Origin: Ianthella basta | Taxonomy: Eukaryota; Porifera; Demospongiae; Verongiida; Ianthellidae | DNA: 64,000 nucleotides | NCBI GenBank assembly: GCA_964019415.1 | Contig: OZ025870.1 | Span: 1,453,501 to 1,517,500 of the forward strand | Direction of reading: 5' to 3' | Shown here: piece by piece, positions 54,036-64,000 of the stretch | Position numbering within the stretch: the stretch's first letter is position 1 | How the letters are laid out: every line of letters starts with the position of its first letter | Position numbers and translations under genes: made by a program | Notes under the pieces: generated by a model | What the model was told of the DNA's origin: nothing | Databases searched by the model: none | What the model saw: the letters and a program-made list of their open reading frames with translations, nothing else

Positions 54036-56408
54036 TCATAATAATGGTTCTTCTTCTTCATTTCCTTCCTTTCTGTTCTGTCCTGTTCTGTCCTGTTTGT
54101 TCTGTCCTGTTCTGCTTTTTATGACAAGTGCAATGCAGATAATCAAGAGGATAATTATGATAATGAAAAAAAAACCAAGTCCCACTCCCAATATTATCAC
54201 TGTGGGAGATGTTGTGGTAGGTGTCGATGGTGCACTTGTAGGGTAGTTGTTACACCTGGGGAAGTTAGCAGGTGCTGCTGGTATGCCATTGGATTCATCA
54301 ATGACCATGGCCATTCCCTCCAACTGGTGAGGCTCAATGTGGCAGTGAAGGAACCACCAACCAGGGTTGTCACGCTCAAAGCGAATTACAACATAGCCTC
54401 CAGGTGGGGCAATAACTGTGTCTTTTTCTACTCCATTCGAGCTGATGATGGGTTGTTGTTTAGAGGCAGACCAGCGTACGCCTTCATCACAGAAGTCATT
54501 GCCACACACAATATCAGTGTTGTTACATCCATCAGCACTACAGTTTCCATATTGCACCTCTACTACCCGAAAGTGGTGACCATGGAGATGGACTGGGTGC
54601 GCCTGAAGTTGACCAAGTCTACTAGTTGGGAAGTAGTTCATCAGCACAAGTTCAACTGTGGGATTTTCTACCCTGTATATGTGAGTGCATCGTCTACCCT
54701 GTGGCTCTTCTCCAGCATTTGGGGCAAGGCAAAACTTGTCACTCCATATCTCAGTCAAGTCTGCGTATTGAGTGACGACTGGCGATGGAGGAAACAGGAA
54801 GTGACGACCATTGATTGAACTTGATTGCACAGTAGGAATGCCAGCAAATCCAAAGTTGAGGAAAGTAGGTTCGCTGACATCTGTGTTTGGTATAGGCTGG
54901 GAAGCCCTCCTCTGCATGTCTCCCACATTAACACATGTAATATTTTGCATGGATTGGGTTGGAAACTCCTCAAAAGGGCAGTTTGCCATAAAACAGGCAG
55001 TATTCTGAGGGCACCTAGCAGTGGGATCATAGGCAGATTCACGAGGTGGCCAAGTAAGGGTGACAGCCTGCAGCTGGTCAGTATAACGGAGAAGAGCATA
55101 AGCTCGATGCCCTATCACACAGTAGCGTCTCTGTAGTAGCAGATCTGGATCCTCTAGCGTTTCAGCAATCATCCAGTAGTAGCCTGTGGTAATAGGTGGT
55201 GATGGTAAGTTGGCCTGCACTAAAACATCATACCTTTCGCCACTGTTGATGATGATGTAATCCAAGCCATCTTGCTGTGATACAGTTTCCTGCACTGGAA
55301 CCCCATCAGAAGACAGGAGTGTCATTTTGTGCCCTTGGATAGAAAATCGGAATGCATACGCACTCTGTGCCCCAATAAGCCTGAAGCGGTATGTGTTTCC
55401 TTGTGTTACATTGAACACCGCTAGTGGTGTGTTCTGGTCAGATTCACGGGTGCACAATGCCTGGTTTCCGTTTGGCGCACCTGGAGTATACCTCCAACCA
55501 GCGCCGTTGATCAGGCCAGACACAAATGGCATTGGGGCAGACTCACTACCACCATAAATGAGAGTGTTGTTGTAAAGTTGGCCGGTATTGACCGGGTCTG
55601 GAAAGCGGGAACCGCTAGCAATTGTCTCTATAGCTGTTATAGAGTCGCTCCTCTGCCAGTCAATAAATGTCAAAGTGTGCTGCTCAGGAAAGTCCTGGAA
55701 ACTAGGGATAGTCGTTCCATTGAACTCCGAGTTGTCCGTGACAATGAGGGCACCAAACAAGCCGTCTGTCCTCTGAGGTCCATTGTGTGCGTGGTACCAG
55801 TGCGTGCCTACTTGATCCAAGGTGAAGTCATAAGTAAAGTTGGTGTGGGGGATAATGGGACACTGAGTCAGCTGGGCCACTCCGTCCATCCAGGGCGTGC
55901 CAACCACGTGCTGACCGTGCCAGTGAACAGAAATAGCCTCTGTCGCGAGATTGTTGACCACCGTCACCTTCAAGTTCTGGCCATTTCTTCCTATAATGGT
56001 CGGTCCGGGTACCTGGTTGTTGATTGTGATCACCGGGCGTCGCTCTAGACTGCCATCCGCCAGAATTGGGTACAGAAATCCTCCAGTGTACCTTGGCAAC
56101 TGGGAACGAAACTGCAGTTCTCCAGTAGAAGTTATGCTGACAACGTATCCATCTTCCCCTCGCCTCCCTCCGACGTCCCTGTTTATATCGGGGTCGTATT
56201 CGTACACGGTCATGGTCTGCATGTAGGTGACGTTCAGAGTGATGAAGCACGAGCCAACCTCGTCCCTGCAGTCGATGTACCTTTGCGGTTGCGTAAGCCG
56301 ATGCGATTGGCCCGACTGTCCCTTTATCGATTCTTGCTCTGGATAGTAAATGGCGAAGGAGTGCAGAGCGAATGAGACGATGAGAAGGAGCGCCAAAGAA
56401 GCGTACAT
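54036..56408 (-). CDS. membrane-anchored laccase-type multicopper oxidase
   Basis: Predicted to oxidise phenols, amines or metal ions by four one-electron steps and reduce O2 to water. Single exon, 790 residues from ATG at 56408 (the reading frame extends two codons upstream to GTG, which I reject). Signal peptide YASLALLLIVSFALHSFA at the N-terminus. All four copper motifs are present: HWHG (about 162-165), HWYHAH (203-208), HPVHLHGHHF (604-613) and HCHIEPHQLEGM (688-699), supplying the trinuclear cluster and the type 1 site with Met axial ligand. A Ser/Thr/Pro linker, then one membrane segment (about 737-764), then a 26-residue tail ending EEEEPLL, which fits the acidic dileucine sorting motif. 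The topology is therefore extracellular or lumenal. Laccases are known from sponges and arthropods; the substrate here is not predictable. No internal intron, unlike its neighbours, so it could be an old retrocopy or a transferred gene. Confidence 0.93.
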   Translation of the reverse strand: MYASLALLLIVSFALHSFAIYYPEQESIKGQSGQSHRLTQPQRYIDCRDEVGSCFITLNVTYMQTMTVYEYDPDINRDVGGRRGEDGYVVSITSTGELQFRSQLPRYTGGFLYPILADGSLERRPVITINNQVPGPTIIGRNGQNLKVTVVNNLATEAISVHWHGQHVVGTPWMDGVAQLTQCPIIPHTNFTYDFTLDQVGTHWYHAHNGPQRTDGLFGALIVTDNSEFNGTTIPSFQDFPEQHTLTFIDWQRSDSITAIETIASGSRFPDPVNTGQLYNNTLIYGGSESAPMPFVSGLINGAGWRYTPGAPNGNQALCTRESDQNTPLAVFNVTQGNTYRFRLIGAQSAYAFRFSIQGHKMTLLSSDGVPVQETVSQQDGLDYIIINSGERYDVLVQANLPSPPITTGYYWMIAETLEDPDLLLQRRYCVIGHRAYALLRYTDQLQAVTLTWPPRESAYDPTARCPQNTACFMANCPFEEFPTQSMQNITCVNVGDMQRRASQPIPNTDVSEPTFLNFGFAGIPTVQSSSINGRHFLFPPSPVVTQYADLTEIWSDKFCLAPNAGEEPQGRRCTHIYRVENPTVELVLMNYFPTSRLGQLQAHPVHLHGHHFRVVEVQYGNCSADGCNNTDIVCGNDFCDEGVRWSASKQQPIISSNGVEKDTVIAPPGGYVVIRFERDNPGWWFLHCHIEPHQLEGMAMVIDESNGIPAAPANFPRCNNYPTSAPSTPTTTSPTVIILGVGLGFFFIIIIILLIICIALVIKSRTGQNKQDRTGQNRKEGNEEEEPLL

Positions 56409-56510
56409 CTTCACCTTGCTTTGCTTGTAGCTGAGGCTTGATCTGCAGATATGTGCCGATGGCTGAAGGTGATGGCTGTTTATCAGACTGCACGTTCGTA
56501 CGTATACGTC

Positions 56511-56520
56511 TATTTATATA
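56511..56520 (-). promoter_or_regulatory. TATA box of the multicopper oxidase gene
   Basis: TATATAAATA on the minus strand, about 105 bp upstream of the ATG at 56408. It predicts a start site near 56485-56490 and a 5' UTR of roughly 75-80 nt. Confidence 0.6.
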
Positions 56521-56861
56521 GGAATGTTCCCGATGAAAATTGCTAGTCATATGACTCCTATCATAATGTGTGTAAAGCGGAGAAATTTGAAATTTGGGAT
56601 ATTTTGGGAAGTCAGCTTGCATAAATTATGCATTCGACGAAGAATGGTGCAAACCGCTTGATAATCACAACGAAGCTCAGTATACGACGATTCCCTGAAT
56701 GCAACATTATTGGTATGTTAGTATTAGTATGATTGGTTATAGTTTTCGGACCAAAACGGACCGACTGGACAGGGCCAAAACATTAGATAAGGGCCTTTAC
56801 GGTCGATCAAATGTAGGATTATTTTGCCAGCATTATAATAATGTACTATTATGTGAAATCA

Positions 56862-57104
<243 letters not shown>

Positions 57105-57199
57105 ATCGGCTTGTTCTGCTGGTCCTCAAACACTCCCAACCTGTCTCTCTCCTCCAGGTTGCAGTGCTGGTTCATGGTATATAGCAATGGGACAGTCTT

Positions 57200-57758
57200 C
57201 AAGTTTGTATAAGTTACGTCCCTCGATTAACTTTCTGCTTGTACCATCAGGAACACACAAGTGGTCTCTACGTCCAAGAAGGTAGGTATTTGTGGGACAC
57301 TTGTACAGCTATGCATATGTTGCTTAGCTATAGGAAATACATCTCACTGTCGAATGTCCTATGAGTGTGTGCATGGCAAAGAGTGGGTCTCCATATGGGA
57401 GATTGTCACTTGTAGTGTAGCGAGGTCATGTTGGACTGGAATGTCAGCAGTGACTATGTGCTCATTGCTCGGTCAATGGCTTGGGTTAGCATCTTTATGC
57501 AAACATTTCATTCCTATAATTTATACTATGTATTATGACACTGGGGTGTAAGGATGAGCCCACACAATATAGCTTCTAGTATACAAATGGACTGCTGTTA
57601 ATGGATGGTACTCTGTACATGCCATGGATGAGTACCTCTACTGTACTAAGAGGAGTCATGCAACTAGAGCAATGAGGCTGCATACAGCTGGTGTTCCTGC
57701 TTTCAATGCGGCACTGGTCTTATTGCCTTCCGATGGCTCACACTATTAATGTTGTTGT

Positions 57759-57789
<31 letters not shown>

Positions 57790-60700
57790 TTGCGTCACTG
57801 CAATTGTGTACAGTATGACATTGTACTGAGATATTGTCTCATCCATCTTGCAGATTCATGTGTGTCATTGATGTAGCTTTCCAGTAGTTACACGTTGGTC
57901 CCAAGACCCACTTTGACAAGAGAGTGTGAATAGCTTAGACTTTCTCAAGGCTTTGTTAATAGACTTACTTGGATATATACACGTAGTACGTTTATCCATA
58001 TGTAGTATACCAAATAAACAGTGTGTATTCGAGTTACTTCATATTAGCAATTGAAGGGACGGACTTGTTGACATTGCAATTGCTAAGGGACACCATATGT
58101 ATTTATGCATAATCACCTGGATACACAAGGAGTTGGAGGAGTTGTATATAGTCAGCTGCAGGATATCCATGATTAAATGTTGTGATACAGTACTCCATGG
58201 AATCTATGAAGTTAATGTATTCCTGAACAAGATATTCCTAGAAGAGCATGCATGCAGACCATTAATATATGTACTTTTGAGCTTGAATGCTTGAGGCACT
58301 ATTATTATAGAGATGCATATTCAAGAATAATTATGGTCAGAACGTTATATAATTGCTTTCACTGTTCCTCCACAAGTACGTAAGAACTACCAACCCTGGC
58401 TTATTATATGTGGATTTAAATTTGGGGAAGGCTGAAAAGAACACGCGCAGGAGATCTTTCTACAAGCATGCATAAGAAGTGTCATGATGCTAGATTACTT
58501 CCCTGTCCTGACAGTCATCATACTTATTCCTTTGCAGGCTATATACCTGTATAACTGTACGTAACAGTTACTGAGATTGTTGGGTATGGCACAGTACTTG
58601 AACTGAATGGTTACGTTAAGGAGGCACATGCAGCAAATGTGCGAGTGTGCATGATTTATATTAGGAGAGGGAGCTTGAGAAGAACTGCTCACATTGCTGG
58701 TATGGAGGATGATGAGGGGAAAAGTGCATTTCCTGAATGTTCACACTGCCACCCATAATCCCCAAGCATTTGAAAGTGGTGCGAATGATTGGATCTTTCT
58801 TTCAATCCTCTTCTTCACATGAAGAAAAGTGTGTACACTGTGAAATAACCCCTAGTGGTAATGGATGCATGCAAGTGGAAGAGATGTATGATTGAAGGGA
58901 TTCCAGTCCAGCATATGACCATGAACTGATTTGGTTCCAGCTAGAGTGTTTCTGGTGTAATTTTAGTTGTAGGATGAGGGAAATCTTTACAGAGACTGAA
59001 CCTTTGACCAGCAGTTTAAAGCTTTTCCTATCCCTAACTATTAAGTACGTTTTCTAAACAGTTGGATTGTTTGTGTATATATGATTTATATTATATAATA
59101 GTATAACATCAAGGACCTTCTACTTTGTAATGCATTTCTGTACTTTCATGCAATATAATAAATTAGTTGCATATCTGCTTTGTAAATTTTCTGTTCAACT
59201 GATTTTTCAGCTATTTGTAATTTCCATGCACAGTATAATGCATCTCATATTTTTCGGTCTACTGTATCAGGTTTGGGTGCGTGTGTAAGTGCGTGCTTAT
59301 GTTCATGTGCTTATGTTTGTGTAAAGGGTAAACAGTAACTAACAACACATTGTGTGTAACATTCCCCCAGCCTCTTGTGTGTGCGCATGCATGCGTGCAT
59401 GTGTGTGTGTGGAGGGGGGGGATGGGGGTTGTGTCACTGCAGCTGTGTACAGTATGACATTGTACTGAGATATTGTCTCTTCCGTCTTTGCTGAATCAAG
59501 CGTGTCATTGATGTGGCACTGCTTTTATAGGCATACAGAAGTAGTTCCTGTCCCCTAATGCAACTCATCAAAGACACCACAGAATTGTTGTGGTGCATAA
59601 TTATAGGTCATCATTACATCACAATGATCACAATTGATCTAAGATTATAATTATCAAGCTGATAGGGTATATATAGCTATATAATTCAGAATCTTAGGAA
59701 ATTCATCATGGATTAAGTTTCTGTTGGAACACTGGCAGCTCCAGTGGTCCTCATAATGGGCAGTTATAAGAATTAACCTTCAAACTTCAACTATGGCCGC
59801 TAAATGGCACCTTTTAAACATAGAACTAGTAATTTTTGTATCCGAGAATGGTTGCATGAAGCAAGATTGATTGGAAAATGTAGTACAAATCATGTTTCAT
59901 AAGATAGCTACACTGATCACAGTGCTCAAGGGCAACAGATCACTAAGTCAATTTCCACTTCATACAATCTCATAGCTAGCTAATCATAGGGTTAATTAAC
60001 TTAATTTGCACATGATCAAAGGGACGTTGCAGTTCCCCACATATACAGTTGAATGACATTCTGTTTGGCAACACTGCACATAGCAAATGTATAATTATAC
60101 TATTTGAAACAGGCAGATAAAAACAATGGTGGCAATCAGGCTGGCATTGGAGCATGGTCCCGTAAATACAGTGTGAACTTCTCCAATTTAAGGGTGTGGG
60201 GGACATGTTCTTCAAGGGTGGTGCTTAGCTAGCTGGCTCTTCAGTCACCAAAGATCACACAATTAACATCTTAGACCATTGTATTTGAGCAACACCATAG
60301 CTAGCTAGTGGGATTTTATACCCATTATCTTCTGGTATAGATCTGTGCTACGAACAGATCTGTCACCAGTGTGGAAGCCAAATCAAATGAGTGAAGTGGA
60401 TCACAATTTCACCCTTCAGTTCCAGAGTAGTCCAGTTCAAATACAACATAATCAATACAGTTCCTGCATACTGTCAGAATAAGTGCTATAACTTCAATGA
60501 AGCGTATAACTTTTCTTTACCAGGGATTTACAGCCACAGTCATTGAATCTGGCCTACAGGGGGCTGAAAAGCTGCCATCTAGCTATGTATGTCTATACTG
60601 GCAAAATTGAATGATTAAACACGGAAAAGTTCATGAAATTTAGCATTTGCATGTTGGCTAGTCATTCTCCTACCCGTAGTAGCTACGTATACAGTTTTAT

Positions 60701-61030
60701 CTCAAATATTTTAACAAGAACACCTTGATACTACTTATTTGTCATTAGTTATCGCCAAGCACACCTTAAGAGTTCCTTTCATTATTATGATCTTGCCGTT
60801 CTGTAAAAGAAAACTAGGAAAACATGAATCATCCGATGATCGTTCCGGAATATCACGAGTATTACTCAGTACAACTGTGCATACAGTAAGTAGCAATACC
60901 TAGATTATACCTACACTGAAGCTCGGACCGCTCGCAAAATCGGAAAGGAGTATAAAGTGAACAATTATTACAAAACCCTTCGCGGCCATTTATAGCCAGT
61001 AGGTCACCATTGCGCAAGAAGTGACTTTCC
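57200..61030. other. long intergenic stretch, no gene recognised
   Basis: Contains a GT-polyG run (57757-57790), a paralogous copy of the flank at 59400-59510 (GTGTGTGTGTGGAGGGGGGG..GTGTCACTGCA..TGTGTACAGTATGACATTGTACTGAGATATTGTCTC, matching 57755-57840) and short ORFs only. I see no coding exon, tRNA or defined transposon. Confidence 0.5.
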
Positions 61031-61062
61031 GAAAATGGCTGCTTATTTGGATCTATGAATAG

Positions 61063-61643
61063 ACCGGCACGGCTAAAACCCCTTCCTGGTGAGCGAGATG
61101 TGCATTCATACCCAAATATACGAGGACTAACATGCGAAACAAAACCTGCATTCAACTATCTCCAACAAAGCGAGCAATAGATTAGAAAACGTGTGGAGTG
61201 GTCATATTAGAAGGCGAGATGGAAGGACATGAAACGGTAGTCATCCTGGAGAGCCTACTACGCAAGGCACTTGAATTCCAAAATCTTCAACACAACGACT
61301 CCACTAGCAGCGCCCGATATGGGGGGAACTGGTATCCTAGAGGGGGGAACCACGGTCCTAAGAGGCAAACCCAACAGGGGGAACTCGCATCCTAAGGCGG
61401 AACCCATCTCCTAGGAGGCACGTTCCGGGGGGGGGAACCGTAATCCTAGGAGACCAGGTCCGGCGGAACCCGTATACTAGTATTGGAGTTCCGGGGGGAA
61501 CTGAAACCCTGTTACACCGGCACGGCTAAAACCCCTTCCTGGTGAGCGAGATGTGCATTCATACCCACATATACGAGGACTAACATGCGAAACAAAACCT
61601 GCATTCAACTAACTTCAACAAAGGGAACAATAGATTAGAAAAC
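61063..61643. repeat. 128-bp direct repeats flanking a G-rich tandem region
   Basis: 61063-61190 and 61516-61643 are nearly identical at a constant 453-bp offset (start ACCGGCACGGCTAAAACCCC). Between them, 61320-61505 holds seven degenerate units of the form GGGGGGAACY..ATCCTAGGAG, with 5-9 G runs. It could be a tandem duplication or solo-LTR-like structure. The plus-strand ORF through it is incidental. Confidence 0.8.
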
Positions 61644-61649
61644 CTCAGG

Positions 61650-62180
61650 CTGCAGCACGCATTTTAATTTTGTGTTCCTTCAAGGAAGACGCACATTCAA
61701 AACACATTTTGGTTAGCTTAGCACCAACGCAAAAATAGTTCGCTAACTACCTACAACGCATGTGATTATGATTATTTTGTCAGGACTTCATCATTGGCTA
61801 GCTAGTGGCTGGTTAGCTACCAAAGAACAGAGCACAAGAACATAGGCAACATAAAACAAGTGAAGAACGTACAAACGTAACAAAACTATTAGAGAATGTA
61901 CTATGTGACTGTCAAACAAGTGCCATAGTTAGATTGAAAACCTGCATGGTTGGGCCTTATACTCTTGCAATGCAATTATCATTATTGGACATGTTGCATG
62001 TATACTGCAGTGAATATGCAACACTTAAGTTTATCTTCTCAAAGACGAGTCACAAATTGTATAAGTCTCTTTACAATGACATCTTTTTCATGTGGGCGCA
62101 CCTGCACGAGTGCACCGTCAATTAATTTTGATTTTAATTTCATCGACTGCCAGTTTATTATCTAATTTGTAAAGCTGAAG
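61650..62180. other. no gene recognised
   Basis: AT-rich sequence, ORF 61934-62125 without domain features. Confidence 0.4.
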
Positions 62181-62239
62181 TTGTCTGTGTGTGTGTGTGT
62201 GTCTGCTATACGCACATGCATTTTTTTGTGCCATCGGCA

Positions 62240-62550
62240 TCAAACTCGCTGTGGTTGCTGAGGCAGGTTGATGTTGCCCATCTTGCGGTCGGCTGAGAGT
62301 TATCCTTCCATTTGCGCTTTTTCGTACGCAGACGACCGCCATTTTCTAATTGTTGTTCACATTCACTTCTGGTTTTTACCAGACAAGATTGCCTCTTGTC
62401 CAACAGACAAATTTAAACCGAATCATCACACCAGCTTTTATTTAATCTTAGCTAGGGTAAGAGCAGTAACATGGGGTCGGGATCCTCTACGGGTCCAGCT
62501 AACTCCGCTTGTCCTTGACGTCCGTGAGCAAATAAACAGCCAAACTTAAC
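62240..62550 (+). mobile_element. Helitron-family internal fragment, ends not found
   Basis: The frame SAESYPSICAFSYADDRHFLIVV and the nucleotide words CATTTCCGCT/TTTTCTAATTGTTGTTC resemble the interior of the Helitrons at 32877 and 35490. No TC start or hairpin-CTAG end could be located. Confidence 0.5.
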
Positions 62551-62559
62551 TAAACAAAG

Positions 62560-63275
62560 GTTCATTAACAACAACAGCACACTTACAACACGTGTCTCCT
62601 CTCTCTCTAGTACGCATGCTCAGCTACATCTACACCATAAATATGTCAGCATAACATTACAAGCAATCACAATAATAATCATTACAAGCAAGCACCACAC
62701 AATGCCATGTCTCTGCACAGAGGACAAGTAGGTTCTCCACACATGGTTCCCACATGAGGGCATTGGGGGACAGGTGTCGGGCATTGTAGCTCGCTGAAGG
62801 CGTGCAACTCTTCTAGTAGCTTACAATTTCATGTATATGCAAAAATATAATATAATATTATATAAGCACACACACATGTATGTAAATATACATGTGTGTG
62901 TGTTTGTTTTCTCTTATAATTATGTTTATAACTCTTGCCGACTTAAAACATTGGTTTGAGCTTCCTAAAGTGTTTACCTTGCACACCAGGTACAAAATGT
63001 TATGATGTCATTAGGTTCTTGGCTGTTGCACTCACTGTGTAATGACATGGATAGCTCACTTTAGAGTTTGTAGCAATACATGCCTTCTGAGTCCATGCAG
63101 TATTCCAATTTTCGTACATACTGAAATTCAAGTGTAGTTATTACACCCAAGCAATTCTTAATAACTTGCTCAACCCGGAAGGCTTATCTCCCATAAACAC
63201 TAAAAAATGGGGTATCCCCTTTAAGAAGAAGATGCTTGTATGTAGTGACCTAATCTTCCATTTTATCTCCATTCT
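62560..63275 (+). other. upstream region and intron of the third actin-like copy
   Basis: No first exon was identified. The intron ends in TCTCCATTCTACAG, matching the pseudogene acceptor CCCCATTCTACAG. Confidence 0.5.
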
Positions 63276-63279
63276 ACAG

Positions 63280-64000
63280 GGGTACAATCCGAGCACTCCA
63301 CTGTAGACAGTGGCGTTACTGCAGTTGTGATTGACAATGGATCTGGATTGTGCAAGGCTGGGTTTGCAGGAGACGATGCTCCTCGTGCCGTATTCCCCTC
63401 TGTTGTCGGCAGACCTGATCTGAGTGCCACAGTAGGTTTGGACTTTAAAGACTACTACATTGGTGATGATGCTCTGAACAAATGTGATCATCTGAACTTG
63501 AGCTATTCGATTGAGCATGGCATTGTGACCAACTGGGACGACATGGAGAAGATCTGGCACCACGCCTACAGTGAGCTGGGTGTGTCTCCTGAGAACTATC
63601 CTGTGCTCTTGACTGAGGCTTGTCATGGTCCCAAAGCCAACAGAGAGAGGATGACACAGAGAGAGGATGACCCAGACCATGTTCGAGACCTTCAACACTC
63701 CAGCCCTGTACATTGCCATCCAAGCCACACTGTCTCTGTATGCTTCTGGTCGCACCACTGGCACTGTGGTTGACTCTGGAGATGGTGTGACCTACCTCGT
63801 TCCCATCTATGAGGGCTACTCTCTCCCCCATGCCATCTCTCGTATGGATTTTGCTGGCCGTGATCTGACCCACCACTTGATGCGACTCCTGCAGAATAAG
63901 CATGTTTACTCCTTCAAATCCGTTGCCAGATGTGAAATTGTTCGTGACATCAAGGAGAGACTGTGCTACGTGGCCCTTGACTATGAGGAGGAAATGCAGA
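63280..64000 (+). pseudogene. third actin-like copy, partial, one frameshift
   Basis: Exon from the acceptor at 63279: [99 protein letters not shown] 16-bp tandem duplication (63644-63659 and 63660-63675, AGAGAGGATGACMCAG) then shifts the frame. The rest to the window edge is intact in the other frame ([42 protein letters not shown]). This single lesion makes it a probable pseudogene, or an assembly error. The exon lacks a start of its own: residues before VIDN replace the usual actin N-terminus and come from an upstream exon. Confidence 0.85.

Noticed and set aside
56409..56414. Oxidase start two codons further upstream
   Set aside because: The upstream codon is GTG; a eukaryotic nuclear gene needs ATG, which is at 56406-56408 and leads straight into a signal peptide.
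55828..56622. 264-codon minus-strand ORF overlapping the oxidase start, plus plus-strand ORFs at 55.3-56.2 kb
   Set aside because: Shadow frames of the multicopper oxidase; the oxidase frame has all copper motifs, the shadows have none.
58000..61000. tRNA or rRNA genes
   Set aside because: I scanned for paired A/B-box words and rRNA-like blocks here and elsewhere and found none I could support by eye; tRNAscan-SE would settle it.

Overview
This is nuclear DNA from an animal, most likely a sponge (demosponge) or another early-branching invertebrate. The evidence is spliced genes with short GT-AG introns (about 90-110 bp at the shortest), metazoan gene families (cytoplasmic tryptophanyl-tRNA synthetase, actin, a CARD protein, a membrane-anchored laccase-type multicopper oxidase), and a dense load of Helitrons, MITEs, a Penelope-like element, a LINE and long (GT)n arrays. 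There are no bacterial-style operons. The sponge assignment is an inference from family content, not a sequence match.

Layout. Bases 1-7 are the last codons of an actin-like gene, followed by its 3' flank. A 143-bp satellite (about 1.2-3.4 kb) and a MITE (4.2-4.6 kb) interrupt that flank. WARS1 copy 1 (7267-12286) is complete in eight exons, with a Helitron in intron 3. A two-exon CARD gene start (13.66-14.18 kb) is broken by a Helitron inserted in what looks like exon 3. From 14.2 to 26.8 kb the window is a transposon graveyard: Helitrons, a 675-bp MITE with a perfect 17-bp TIR and 4-bp TSD, a TIR element carrying a RecQ-like helicase fragment, a 22-bp minisatellite, TGTAGGGATGG-type MITEs, a Penelope-like element with RT and GIY-YIG remnants, a LINE and a piggyBac-like element. 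A second WARS copy (29.6-41.3 kb) keeps exons 2-8 open but lacks exon 1 and the KMSAS motif; its introns are packed with MITEs and Helitrons. An actin-like pseudogene (43.6-44.7 kb) is followed by an isolated third copy of WARS exon 5 (45.4 kb). From 46 to 53 kb there are duplicated non-coding segments and one small two-exon candidate gene. At 54.0-56.4 kb, on the minus strand, lies an intron-free, full-length multicopper oxidase with a signal peptide and a C-terminal membrane anchor; a decayed tandem copy of its 3' end sits just downstream. From 57 to 63 kb I recognise no gene. The window ends inside a third actin-like copy (63.28 kb onward) that carries a 16-bp duplication frameshift.

The main theme is tandem segmental duplication of an actin plus WARS unit, followed by decay and transposon invasion. 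The flank of the actin stop at position 1 aligns, once a roughly 4.3-kb repeat block is removed, with the flank of the actin pseudogene at 44.7-45.2 kb, and each is followed by WARS sequence. The window does not show a multi-gene pathway. The parts most worth follow-up are the KMSAS-less WARS paralogue with exons 7-8 nearly identical to copy 1, the actin-like family with a rewritten DNase-I loop, and the membrane-anchored laccase with a dileucine tail.
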